Source: Rhizobium laguerreae
GTDB taxonomy: Bacteria; Pseudomonadota; Alphaproteobacteria; Rhizobiales; Rhizobiaceae
Direction: 5' to 3'
DNA length: 64,000 nt
Assembly: GCF_002008165.1 (NCBI RefSeq)
Contig: NZ_MRDM01000011.1
Coordinates: 372,001-436,000, forward strand
Both the position numbers and the translations under genes were made by a program. Positions within the stretch are counted from its first letter, which is position 1, and each line of letters starts with the position of its first letter. The notes beneath the pieces were generated by a model. That model had not been told where the DNA came from, did not search any database, and saw nothing but the letters and a program-made list of their open reading frames with translations. Below are positions 37,574 through 46,604 of this stretch, one piece after another.

Positions 37574-38608
37574 ATGGGTTTCAAAGTAGCAGTTGCGGGA
37601 GCGACCGGAAATGTCGGCCGGGAGATGCTCAACATCCTCTCCGAGCGAGGCTTCCCCGCCGATGAGGTCGTGGCACTCGCCTCCTCGCGTTCGCAGGGCA
37701 CCGAGGTTTCTTACGGTGACCGGACGCTGAAGGTCTCCAATCTGGAGAATTACGATTTCTCCGATACAGACATATGCCTGATGTCGGCCGGCGGCGAGGT
37801 CTCCAAGAAGTTCTCGCCGAAGATCGGCCAGCAGGGCTGCATCGTCATCGACAATTCCTCGGCCTGGCGCTACGACGCCGACGTGCCGCTGATCGTGCCG
37901 GAAGTGAACCCGGATGCCATCAGCCAGTTCACCAAGCGCAACATCATCGCCAATCCGAATTGCTCGACCGCCCAGCTGGTGGTGGCGTTGAAGCCGTTGC
38001 ACGACTTTGCCAAGATCAAGCGCGTCGTCATCTCGACCTACCAGTCGGTCTCCGGCGCCGGCAAGGACGGCATGGACGAGCTCTTCAACCAGACGCGCGC
38101 CGTCTTCGTCGCCGATCCGATCGAGAACAAGAAGTTCACCAAGCGTATTGCCTTCAATGTCATCCCGCACATCGACGTCTTCATGGAGGACGGCTACACC
38201 AAGGAAGAGTGGAAGGTGCTGGCCGAGACGAAGAAGATGCTCGACCCGAAGATCAAGGTGACCTGCACCGCGGTGCGCGTGCCGGTTTTCATCGGTCATT
38301 CGGAATCGGTCAACATCGAATTCGAAAACGAGATCACCGCCGACCAGGCCCGCGACATCCTGCGCGATGCACCGGGCTGCCTCGTCATCGACAAGCGCGA
38401 GGATGGCGGCTACATCACGCCATATGAATCCGCCGGTGAGGATGCGACCTACATCTCGCGCATCCGTGAGGATGCGACGGTCGAAAACGGCCTCAACATC
38501 TGGGTGGTCTCCGACAATCTGCGCAAGGGCGCTGCGTTGAACGCCATCCAGATCGCCGAGTTGCTCGTCAATCGTGGTCTCGTCAAGCCGCGCAAGCAGG
38601 CCGCCTGA
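37574..38608 (+). CDS. asd: Aspartate-semialdehyde dehydrogenase
   Basis: A 344-residue enzyme reducing aspartyl phosphate in the lysine, threonine, methionine and diaminopimelate pathway. 'KVAVAGATGNVGREMLNILSERGFP' is the NADP-binding N-terminus. 'IIANPNCSTAQLVVALKPLHDF' holds the catalytic Cys in 'NCST', and 'YQSVSGAGKDGMDEL' is the following signature. 'VPVFIGHSESVNIEF' carries the conserved His. It is monocistronic and ends at a strong terminator. Confidence 0.98.
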   Translation: MGFKVAVAGATGNVGREMLNILSERGFPADEVVALASSRSQGTEVSYGDRTLKVSNLENYDFSDTDICLMSAGGEVSKKFSPKIGQQGCIVIDNSSAWRYDADVPLIVPEVNPDAISQFTKRNIIANPNCSTAQLVVALKPLHDFAKIKRVVISTYQSVSGAGKDGMDELFNQTRAVFVADPIENKKFTKRIAFNVIPHIDVFMEDGYTKEEWKVLAETKKMLDPKIKVTCTAVRVPVFIGHSESVNIEFENEITADQARDILRDAPGCLVIDKREDGGYITPYESAGEDATYISRIREDATVENGLNIWVVSDNLRKGAALNAIQIAELLVNRGLVKPRKQAA

Positions 38609-38634
38609 TACCATTTGTAAACCATAGTATGTTA

Positions 38635-38667
38635 AAGCCCTGCTGATGATGAAGGCAGGGCTTTTTG
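38635..38667 (+). terminator. Rho-independent terminator after asd
   Basis: AAGCCCTGC pairs with GCAGGGCTT across an 11-nt loop and is followed by TTTTTG. It is about 26 bp past the asd stop. Confidence 0.9.
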
Positions 38668-38760
38668 CCGAATTGTGGACGCTTCTGTCCATAAGCGCTT
38701 GCTGAAAAGGTGATCGTGACAAGATCGCCTTCGGCTGGCATTCTGCCCGGCATCAAGCCA

Positions 38761-38836
38761 AAGCATGCCGTCCAAAACCGTGCAGCGGTTCGGACAGCGA
38801 CATGAACAGAACGAAGACTTTGAGCGCGTCGCATAG
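38761..38836. repeat. Rhizobial CATG...CATG intergenic palindrome repeat
   Basis: CATGCCGTCCAAAACCG-TGCAG-CGGTTCGGACAGCGACATG forms a long imperfect hairpin, followed by AACGAAGACTTTGAGCGCGTCGCAT. The layout matches a repeat common between genes in Rhizobium genomes. It is unrelated to the TAGAGCG/GCATAAT family. It ends about 48 bp upstream of the transglycosylase gene. Confidence 0.6.
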
Positions 38837-38884
38837 CCCCGATCGGCTGCGGCGCGCTTCAGTAGATCGGAAGCGGGGTTTCTC

Positions 38885-39706
38885 ATGCGCATGACAACAT
38901 TCTTTCTGGCGGCGTTTACGGCGGCGGGCGTCCTCCACGCGCTGCCGGCAGCGGCCCAGGGCGCTCAATGCGGCAATAATGGCAGCGGTTTCGGTGCATG
39001 GGTCGCCGACTTCAAGCAGGAAGCAGCAGCCAACGGCGTCAGCCGCTCGGTCCTCGACCGCGCCTTCGCCAACGTCAATTACAACAGGCCGACGATTGCC
39101 GCCGACCGCGGCCAGAAGAGCTTCAAGCTCTCCTTCGACGCTTTCATGCAGAAGCGCGGGGGTGCCACGATCATCTCCCGCGGTCGCAGCATGAAGGTCG
39201 CCAATCAGGCGCTTTTTGCCTCGATCGAGCGCCGTTACGGCGTTCCGGCCGGCCCGCTGATTGCGATCTGGGGCATGGAGACCGGTTTCGGCAGCTATAT
39301 GGGCAACCAGCATACGCTGTCGGCTGTTTCGACGCTTGCCTATGACTGCCGTCGTTCGCAATATTTCACCGACCAGCTCTATGCAGCACTCCAGCTCGTC
39401 TCCGAGGGTTATCTGAGCCCACAGGCCAAGGGCGCTGCCCATGGTGAAATCGGCCAGACGCAGTTTCTGCCGCGCAATGTTGTGCGCTTCGGCGCCGACG
39501 GCGACGGCAACGGCCGCGTCGACATGGTCGGTTCCCGCGCCGATGCACTGGCCTCGACGGCGAATTTCCTTAAGGGCCACGGCTGGCGCGCCGGCGCCGG
39601 CTATCAGCCGGGAGAGCCTAATTTCGTCGCCATCCAGGGCTGGAACGCCGCCAGCGTCTACCAGCAGGCGATCGCCTATATCGGTCAGCAGATCGACGGC
39701 AAATAG
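38885..39706 (+). CDS. Lytic murein transglycosylase, MltB/GH103 type
   Basis: A 273-residue exported enzyme. The signal peptide (about 1-24, 'TTFFLAAFTAAGVLHALPAAAQG') is followed by the GH103 domain: 'LIAIWGMETGFGSYMGNQHTL' contains the catalytic Glu (WGxETxFG), and 'GEIGQTQFLPRNVVRFGADGDGNGRVD' is the later conserved block. It cleaves the MurNAc-GlcNAc bond with 1,6-anhydro formation. There is no peptidoglycan-binding domain. ATG 38885 is two residues before another ATG. It has its own terminator. Confidence 0.93.
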   Translation: MRMTTFFLAAFTAAGVLHALPAAAQGAQCGNNGSGFGAWVADFKQEAAANGVSRSVLDRAFANVNYNRPTIAADRGQKSFKLSFDAFMQKRGGATIISRGRSMKVANQALFASIERRYGVPAGPLIAIWGMETGFGSYMGNQHTLSAVSTLAYDCRRSQYFTDQLYAALQLVSEGYLSPQAKGAAHGEIGQTQFLPRNVVRFGADGDGNGRVDMVGSRADALASTANFLKGHGWRAGAGYQPGEPNFVAIQGWNAASVYQQAIAYIGQQIDGK

Positions 39707-39723
39707 GGCCGATAGAATACGCC

Positions 39724-39753
39724 AAAACGCCGCTGCGATATGCGGCGTTTTTC
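39724..39753. terminator. Terminator after the transglycosylase gene
   Basis: AAAACGCCGC pairs with GCGGCGTTTT (39724-39733 with 39742-39751), loop TGCGATAT, then TTCATTT. The A-run also makes it usable on the minus strand. Confidence 0.85.
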
Positions 39754-39934
39754 ATTTCGGCGCGCGTTTGACCAGATCCTCGAAGTTCCGGTTGGTGGCT
39801 TTATTTGCTCGTCCGGCGCATCCAAAACTCGCCGTCACCTTGCGAACATCGCCGCTCGGCAGGGGGATATCCGCCGCCTCGATCGCCAGCCGTACGCGCT
39901 CGGCAACGATTGCCGCATCGTCATAAACTGGCAT
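39752..39934 (-). pseudogene. Remnant of a GGDEF (diguanylate cyclase) domain, C-terminal fragment
   Basis: From an ATG at 39934 the 60-residue frame reads 'AAIVAERVRLAIEAADIPLPSGDVRKVTASFGCAG', then 'FEDLVKRAPK'. That is the C-terminal third of a GGDEF domain ('AERVR.AI...VTASFG.A...LV.RA'). The GGDEF active-site part is absent, so it cannot make cyclic-di-GMP. It begins 5 bp after the carbonic anhydrase stop on the same strand and looks like the end of a gene deleted at its 5' side. Confidence 0.65.
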
Positions 39935-39938
39935 GTCC

Positions 39939-40580
39939 CTAGATTTCGGGACGAATGAAGTCGCGTGTCTCGGCGTCCATGACCCAGAGTTCACCGGTCG
40001 AAATGTCGAACCAGGCACCGTGGAGATGAAGCTTTCCCGCCTCCTCGAGCGCCTTGATGTCGGGAAAGCTTCTGAGATTGCTGATCGAATTGCGGATGGA
40101 GACACGCTCCAGCGCCGTTTGCCGCTCGGCGGCCGTCATCACGTCGTTGCTCTGGATCTGCTCAGCGGCGGGTTTGACCAGCGACATCCAGCGGCCGATG
40201 AAATCGCCGGGCGACAATGGCTCGGCATTCGGATCGAGCGCCGAGCGGATGCCGCCGCAGCGGCCATGGCCCATCACGACGATATCCGAGACCTTCAGCA
40301 CCTGCACGGCAAATTCGAGTGCGGCCGAGGTCGAATGAAAATGACCGTCCGGCTCGTAAGGCGGCACCATGTTGGCGACGTTGCGGATGACGAAGAGCTC
40401 GCCCGGGCCGGCATCGAAGATCAGCTCCGGTGCCGCGCGAGAATCCGAACAGGCAATGACAAGCGTATGGGGATTCTGACCGTTGTCGGCAAGCTGCCGA
40501 TACCTGTCGCGGGCGTCGGCATAACGCCCGTTCATGAAGTTGCGATAGCCGTCCAGAAGGGGATTTGGAAAACGCTGCAT
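39939..40580 (-). CDS. Beta-class carbonic anhydrase
   Basis: A 213-residue zinc enzyme. 'LVIACSDSRAAPELIFDAGPGELFVIRNVANMVPPYE' supplies the first Zn Cys and the CxDSR Asp/Arg pair. 'VMGHGRCGGIRSAL' supplies the His and second Cys ligand (HxxC). It interconverts CO2 and bicarbonate in the cytoplasm and feeds carboxylases. ATG 40580 ('MQRFPNPLLDGYRNFMNGRY') fits the usual start. It lies 71 bp downstream of pdxY on the same strand. Confidence 0.95.
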   Translation of the reverse strand: MQRFPNPLLDGYRNFMNGRYADARDRYRQLADNGQNPHTLVIACSDSRAAPELIFDAGPGELFVIRNVANMVPPYEPDGHFHSTSAALEFAVQVLKVSDIVVMGHGRCGGIRSALDPNAEPLSPGDFIGRWMSLVKPAAEQIQSNDVMTAAERQTALERVSIRNSISNLRSFPDIKALEEAGKLHLHGAWFDISTGELWVMDAETRDFIRPEI

Positions 40581-40651
40581 GCTTCTGGATTAGCGCGCGC
40601 CGAAGACAAGATCAACTGCTGCACCGCAAAATGAACATATTGGCAGATGCG

Positions 40652-41527
40652 TCATTTTTTCCGCCGCTGCGCCGGGTGCACAAGGCGGCGCATCTGCACC
40701 ATGGCCATCGGCGCCGAAAGACTGGAAGCATCGCTTGCCAGCATCAACTCGTTGCTGCCGCGCTTGACGGCACGCGCAAGCACCTCGAAGACGCTGGCGG
40801 TGGCAAGCTGCAGCGCCTTTTCGTCCTCGATCCCGGAAAGCAGGCGCGACAGGAAGACGGCGGCGATGAGGTCGCCGAGACCATTCGGCGGGTTCTCGAC
40901 AACACGATGCTCAGCAAGAAGCGCGTGACGGCCGGAAAGATAGAGATTGCCGGTACCACCCGCCATCATCGGCACCGCCGAAGTGACGAGCATGCGCGAT
41001 GGTCCGAGCGCGAGCGCCGCCTCCATGATCGCGCTGTTGTCTTCGAGGGCTGCCCCCGAAAGCCATGCGAGCTCGTAGCGGTTCGGCGTTGCGAGCGAGG
41101 CGAGCGGAATGAGATGGTCGCGAATGGCCTCAGCGGTCGCTTCCGGCACGTAAAGGCCGCCGAGATCGCCCATGACGGGATCGCAGACATAGAGCAGCTC
41201 GGGCTTGTTTTGCCTCAGCGCACCGATCAGCCGGGCGACGGAGCGCGCCTGGGCGGCATTGCCGAAATAGCCCGAGAGCACCGCCTTGACTTCGCCGATC
41301 CAGGGCGCGCGGATCAGATCGTCGATCGCCGCGTCGAAATCCGTTTCCGCAAAAGTCAGCCGCGTCGAGCGGCCGTGGCCGGGATGCCAGGGCAGCACGA
41401 TGGTCGGCAGGGCCCAGACCGGATGACCAAGCGTCTCCAGCGCAAAGACGGCTGCCCGGTTTCCGACCGAGCCCCGCACCACATGGCTGGAAATGACGAT
41501 GACTGCGCCCGCTGCATTTTCCGACAT
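40652..41527 (-). CDS. pdxY: Pyridoxal kinase
   Basis: A 291-residue ribokinase-fold enzyme phosphorylating pyridoxal. 'VIVISSHVVRGSVGNRAAVFALETLGHPVWALPTI' is the PdxK/PdxY N-terminus. 'YVCDPVMGDLGGLYVPEAT' and 'TPNRYELAWLSG' are central signatures. The anion-hole/catalytic Asp is in 'PNGLGDLIAAVFLSR' (GxGD). ATG 41527 ('MSENAAGAV') is chosen; an upstream ATG at 41590 adds 21 unlikely residues. Confidence 0.92.
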   Translation of the reverse strand: MSENAAGAVIVISSHVVRGSVGNRAAVFALETLGHPVWALPTIVLPWHPGHGRSTRLTFAETDFDAAIDDLIRAPWIGEVKAVLSGYFGNAAQARSVARLIGALRQNKPELLYVCDPVMGDLGGLYVPEATAEAIRDHLIPLASLATPNRYELAWLSGAALEDNSAIMEAALALGPSRMLVTSAVPMMAGGTGNLYLSGRHALLAEHRVVENPPNGLGDLIAAVFLSRLLSGIEDEKALQLATASVFEVLARAVKRGSNELMLASDASSLSAPMAMVQMRRLVHPAQRRKK

Positions 41528-41802
41528 GATATCCAAGATCCGAATGATGACCGCGTTTGATGATCTTTTTGACGCCACGCTGTCAACCATTCTTCATGCG
41601 GGCGTGGAAATGTTCGGCGGAACGAAAACCGGAAGACGGGACTTTCTCTTTCGTTTGACGAAGAAAGCGGAAAATCTCTTACGATTTCTCGTTTCCAGCG
41701 CCAAAAAAGCGTCAGAACAATCCTTCGGACCTCTCTTTTAGAGATTTTTTCGAAGAATCTTCTGCTAGCTTGCAAAAAATCAGACATTGAGGGAGGCGAT
41801 CC

Positions 41803-44800
41803 ATGGCTGCCAGAAACAATCCGAAACGGGAAAAGCAGATCGAAAGCGCGCGCAAGATCGCCAAGGCGACAGGCGAGGCGCATCTCGATCCGGCAATTCT
41901 CTTCGGCCGGGCAAGCAATGACGATCTCGAACTCTATACGCCGGAAATGCTGGCGCTCTCAGCGGTGCATTCGGCAAAAGAACTTGCCGCCTGGAACGGC
42001 AAGGCGCCCCACGTCAGCATCGACACGATTGCCGATGTGACGCCTGACGGCATCGCCGTCTCGGTGCTTTCTGTCACCGACCACAACATGCCTTTTCTGT
42101 TCGAATCGGTCATGGGTGAAGTGACGAGCAGCTATCGCGACCTGTTCATGGCCGTGCATCCCATCCTGGTCATGGAAAAGGGCCAGGCGCCGGTGCTTTA
42201 TTCCGCCGATCACCCGAGCGATCCGGCCAACCGCGTCAGCCATATCCAGCTTCATATTGCGCCCCTCAATTCCGCCCAGGCCGCCGATCTCGTCAAACGC
42301 ATCGAGAAAGTACTCGAACAGGTCCGCCTGTCGGTTTCCGACTGGAAGCCGATGCTTTCCAAGATCGACGGAGTGATCGCCGAGCTTGCGGCCAATGGCG
42401 CCAGCCGGAAGAAGGCCGATCGCGACGAAGCCGTCGCTTTCCTGACCTGGCTGCGCGATGAGAATTTCACGTTCCTCGGCATGCGCGAATATGTCTATTC
42501 CGGCAAGGGGACCGATGCGAGGGTCGAGCGCGACAAGGGTGCTGGCCTCGGCATTCTTTCCAATCCCGATGTTCTCGTGCTGCGCACCGGCAAGGACGCG
42601 GTGACGACGACGCCTGAGATCCTTGCCTTCCTCGACGGCCCCGACTTCCTGATCGTCACCAAGGCGAATGTGAAATCGATCGTCCATCGCCGGGCCTATA
42701 TGGATTATGTCGGCGTCAAGCGCTTCGACGCCGACGGCAACGTCACCGGCGAACTGCGCATCGTCGGTCTTTTCACCTCGACGGCCTATACCTCGCTCGC
42801 CTCCGAAATCCCGCTGCTGCGTTCCAAGATCGAGAAGGTGAAGGAGCATTTCGGCTTCGACCCGATGAGCCATTCCGGCCGCATGCTCGACAATACGCTG
42901 GAATCCTATCCGCGCGACGACCTTTTCCAGATCGATACGACGCTGCTTGCAAGTTTTGCCGAACAGATCAACGATTTGGGCGATCGGCCGCGCGTGCGCG
43001 TCCTGCCGCGCATCGACCATTTCGACCGCTTCGTCTCGGTGATCGTCTACGTGCCGCGCGAGGAATACGACTCGATCGTCCGAGAGCGGATCGGCACCTA
43101 TCTGAAGACTGTCTATGACGGCCGTGTCTCCGCCTATTACCCGGCGTTCCCGGAAGGCGGCGTGGCGCGCGTGCATTTCATCATCGGCCGCTCGGGCGGC
43201 AAGACGCCACGCATTCCGCAGTCAAAGCTCGAGCAGGTGATCCGCGAGATCACCGCCCGCTGGGACGACCGTTTCGAGGCGCTGGCAGGCGCCAAAGCGC
43301 CGAAGGTATCGGTCGACCAAGCCTTCCAGGATTCCTTCACGCCGGAGGAAACCGTGGCCGACCTCGCCGATATCGGTGCCTGCGCCGCCGGCGAGCCGCT
43401 GCGCATCCAGTTTTATCACCGTCAGGAAGAACAGGGCCGCATCCTTTCCTTGAAGATCTTCCACGCCGGCGGCCAGCTGGCGCTGTCGCGCCGCGTGCCG
43501 CTTCTCGAGAATCTCGGCTTCAATGTCGTCAGTGAACGCACTTTCGACATCGGGGTGCCGGTCGCCGATGGAGAAAAAAAGCTCGTCGTGCTGCACGATA
43601 TGGAGCTCGAGGCCCGCAATGGCGGCGAGATCGATCTGCAGCGTTACGGCGCCGCTCTCGAGGAAGGCTTCGTCGCCGCCTTCGCCGGCACGATCGACAA
43701 TGACAGCTTCAACCGGCTGATCCTTTCGGCCGGGCTCTCGGCGCGCGAGACGAATGTGCTGCGCGCCTATGCGCGTTATCTCCGCCAGGCCGGCATCGCC
43801 TATTCGCAGGATTATATCGCGACGACCCTCGACAAATATCCTGATGTCGCCGCCGCCATTTTCCGTCTCTTCCATGACACGCTCGATACCAGGCTTTCGG
43901 AGAAGGTGCGCGTCAAGAAGCTTGCCGAACTGCACCAGGCGATCGAGGCAGAACTTGCCGACGTGCCGAGCCTCGATGACGACCGTATCCTGCGCCGCTA
44001 CGTCAATATCGTCGATGCGACCTTGCGTACCAATTATTTCCAGAAGAACCCGGACGGTTCGCCGAAGCCCATGCTGGCCTTCAAGCTTGATCCGCACCTG
44101 GTCGACGGGCTGCCGGAGCCGAAGCCCTTCCGCGAAATGTTCGTCTACGGCGTTGAAGTCGAGGGCGTGCACCTGCGCTTCGGCAAGGTGGCGCGCGGCG
44201 GCCTGCGCTGGTCGGACCGCGCCGAGGATTACCGCACCGAAGTGCTCGGCCTCGTCAAGGCCCAGCAGGTCAAGAACGCGGTCATCGTGCCGGTCGGTGC
44301 CAAAGGCGGCTTCTATCCGAAGAAACTCCCCGTCGGCGGCAGCCGCGACGAGATCTTCAATGCCGGCCGTGAGGCTTACAAGACCTATATCCGCACGCTG
44401 CTTTCGATCACCGACAACATAGCAGGCGCCGATATCGTCCCGCCCAAGGATACGGTCAGGCTCGACGGTGACGACCCCTATTTCGTAGTCGCCGCCGACA
44501 AGGGCACAGCGACCTTCTCCGACACCGCCAATGCACTGGCGCAGGAAGCCGGCTTCTGGCTGGACGACGCCTTCGCCTCCGGCGGCTCGGCCGGCTACGA
44601 CCACAAGAAGATGGGCATCACCGCCCGCGGCGCCTGGGAAACCGTGAAACGCCATTTCCGGGAAATGGACATCGATATCCAGACGACGCCCTTCACCGTC
44701 GCCGGCGTCGGCGACATGTCGGGCGACGTCTTCGGCAACGGCATGCTGCTTTCTCCGAAGATCCGGCTCATTGCCGCCTTCGATCACCGCGACATCGTCA

Positions 44801-46578
44801 TCGATCCCGATCCCCATATGGAAAAGACGCTGACTGAGCGCCAGCGGCTCTTCGACCTGCCGCGTTCAAGCTGGCAGGACTTCGACAAGAGCGTGCTTTC
44901 GAAAGGCGCGATGATCATTTCCCGCGCCGCCAAATCGGTCACGCTGACGCCGGAAGCGGTTGCCGCGATCGGCATCGACAAGGCCGTGGCGACGCCCTTC
45001 GAGATCATAACGGCGATCCTGAAGAGCCCGGTCGACCTGCTCTGGTTCGGCGGCATCGGCACCTACGTGAAAGCGCCGTCCGAAACCGATACCGAAGTCG
45101 GCGACCGCGCCAACGACCCGATCCGCATCACAGCAGCGGAGGTGCGCGCCAAGGTGATCGGCGAGGGCGCAAATCTCGGCGTCACCCAGAAGGGCCGCAT
45201 CGCCTATGGTCTGAAGGGCGGGCGCTGCAATTCCGACGCCATCGACAACTCGGCCGGCGTCAACACCTCGGACGTGGAGGTCAATATCAAGATCGCGTTG
45301 GCAGCCGCCATGCATGACGGGCGCCTGACGCGCGCAAAACGCGACCAGCTTCTTTCTTCGATGACCGGCGAAGTGGCGACCCTGGTCCTGCGCAACAACT
45401 ATCTGCAGTCGCTGGCGATCTCACTGACGGAACGCAAAGGCACGGCAAACGGTCTGCAGCTTGGCCGCTTCATGACTGTGCTCGAGGGCGCCGGCCAGCT
45501 GAACCGCAAAGTCGAGACGCTGCCGGACGACCAGACGCTGGCCGAACGCTATACGGCCGGCAAGCCGCTGACGCGGCCGGAAATCGGCGTGCTGGTGTCC
45601 TATGCCAAGATCGTGCTCTTCGATGCGCTGGCCGCAAGCGATCTGCCCGACGATCCCTATTTTATCGCGACGCTTTCGAATTATTTCCCCGTGAAGATGC
45701 AGAAGTCGAATGCCGGCGATATCGCCAGCCACCGGCTGAAGCGCGAAATCGTCGCGACCGTGCTTGCCAACGAAGCGATCAACCGCGGCGGGCCAAGCTT
45801 CACCGTCGCCATGATGGACGCAACGGCGGCTTCGGCACCGGAAGTGGTGCGCGCCGCAATCGTCGCTAGAGACGGTTTCGACCTGACCAGCCTCTGGGCC
45901 GGGACGGACGCCCTGGACGGCAAGATATCAGGCGAGATGCAGAACCGCATCTACGAGGAGATCAGCCACAGCTTTATCGTGCTGACGCGCCTGCTGCTGA
46001 AAACGGGCATGACCAAGGCCGATATGGCAGAAGTGATTAGCCGGCTTCAGGCGGCCCTGAAGAAGCTGAAAACCGCCTTCGCCGGACAGGTGGCCGGCGA
46101 GGTCGCCGTGCGCCAGGCGGAGTACAGCCAGGCGGGCCTGCCCGAAAAACTCGCCGCCGACATCGCCAGCCTCCCGATCTTCGCACTGGTGCCGGAGATC
46201 ATGCAGATCGCCGAGCGCACCGGCGAACCCCTGGTCCGCGCCGCCGAGAACTACATCGCCGTGTCGCAGACCTTCCGTATCGGCAGGCTGCTGGCGGCGG
46301 GCGGGCGGATCCTCACCTCAGACCATTACGAGAATCTGGCGCTTGCCCGCAGTATCGATCAAATCGCCAGTGCAAGGCGCGACATCGTTATCTCCGCCCT
46401 TTCCGATCACGGCAAGGAAAAGCTTCCCGTTCAAGCCTGGCATGCGCAGGATCGTATCCGCATCAACCGTATCCTCGAGGAGCTTTCAACCCTCAGCGAC
46501 GGCGGCGATCCCAATCTCGCGCGTATTACCGTTGCTGCAGGTATCCTGACCGATCTTGCGCGCGACCGGGTGAGGTGA
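41803..46578 (+). CDS. Large NAD-specific glutamate dehydrogenase (about 180 kDa class)
   Basis: A 1591-residue enzyme of the L-180 GDH group. Three regulatory ACT-like regions fill the N-terminal half (about 1-690). The catalytic domain follows: 'GLRWSDRAEDYRTEVLGLVKAQQVKNAVIVPVGAKGG' (about 800-840), with the nucleotide-binding part 'GVGDMSGDVFGNGMLLSPKIRLIAAFDHRDI' (about 970-1000). The helical tail is 'RPEIGVLVSYAKIVLFDALAASDLP'. It deaminates glutamate to 2-oxoglutarate, a catabolic step. GGGAGGCGATCC precedes ATG 41803. The 275-bp upstream gap holds an AT-rich promoter region. Confidence 0.97.
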   Translation: MAARNNPKREKQIESARKIAKATGEAHLDPAILFGRASNDDLELYTPEMLALSAVHSAKELAAWNGKAPHVSIDTIADVTPDGIAVSVLSVTDHNMPFLFESVMGEVTSSYRDLFMAVHPILVMEKGQAPVLYSADHPSDPANRVSHIQLHIAPLNSAQAADLVKRIEKVLEQVRLSVSDWKPMLSKIDGVIAELAANGASRKKADRDEAVAFLTWLRDENFTFLGMREYVYSGKGTDARVERDKGAGLGILSNPDVLVLRTGKDAVTTTPEILAFLDGPDFLIVTKANVKSIVHRRAYMDYVGVKRFDADGNVTGELRIVGLFTSTAYTSLASEIPLLRSKIEKVKEHFGFDPMSHSGRMLDNTLESYPRDDLFQIDTTLLASFAEQINDLGDRPRVRVLPRIDHFDRFVSVIVYVPREEYDSIVRERIGTYLKTVYDGRVSAYYPAFPEGGVARVHFIIGRSGGKTPRIPQSKLEQVIREITARWDDRFEALAGAKAPKVSVDQAFQDSFTPEETVADLADIGACAAGEPLRIQFYHRQEEQGRILSLKIFHAGGQLALSRRVPLLENLGFNVVSERTFDIGVPVADGEKKLVVLHDMELEARNGGEIDLQRYGAALEEGFVAAFAGTIDNDSFNRLILSAGLSARETNVLRAYARYLRQAGIAYSQDYIATTLDKYPDVAAAIFRLFHDTLDTRLSEKVRVKKLAELHQAIEAELADVPSLDDDRILRRYVNIVDATLRTNYFQKNPDGSPKPMLAFKLDPHLVDGLPEPKPFREMFVYGVEVEGVHLRFGKVARGGLRWSDRAEDYRTEVLGLVKAQQVKNAVIVPVGAKGGFYPKKLPVGGSRDEIFNAGREAYKTYIRTLLSITDNIAGADIVPPKDTVRLDGDDPYFVVAADKGTATFSDTANALAQEAGFWLDDAFASGGSAGYDHKKMGITARGAWETVKRHFREMDIDIQTTPFTVAGVGDMSGDVFGNGMLLSPKIRLIAAFDHRDIVIDPDPHMEKTLTERQRLFDLPRSSWQDFDKSVLSKGAMIISRAAKSVTLTPEAVAAIGIDKAVATPFEIITAILKSPVDLLWFGGIGTYVKAPSETDTEVGDRANDPIRITAAEVRAKVIGEGANLGVTQKGRIAYGLKGGRCNSDAIDNSAGVNTSDVEVNIKIALAAAMHDGRLTRAKRDQLLSSMTGEVATLVLRNNYLQSLAISLTERKGTANGLQLGRFMTVLEGAGQLNRKVETLPDDQTLAERYTAGKPLTRPEIGVLVSYAKIVLFDALAASDLPDDPYFIATLSNYFPVKMQKSNAGDIASHRLKREIVATVLANEAINRGGPSFTVAMMDATAASAPEVVRAAIVARDGFDLTSLWAGTDALDGKISGEMQNRIYEEISHSFIVLTRLLLKTGMTKADMAEVISRLQAALKKLKTAFAGQVAGEVAVRQAEYSQAGLPEKLAADIASLPIFALVPEIMQIAERTGEPLVRAAENYIAVSQTFRIGRLLAAGGRILTSDHYENLALARSIDQIASARRDIVISALSDHGKEKLPVQAWHAQDRIRINRILEELSTLSDGGDPNLARITVAAGILTDLARDRVR

Positions 46579-46604
46579 GACAGTCCGCGTCAAAGAAGGA
46601 GCGG

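Noticed and set aside
43222..44817. A 531-codon minus-strand frame inside the glutamate dehydrogenase gene
   Set aside because: It lies wholly opposite the conserved GDH catalytic domain, with no recognisable domain of its own.
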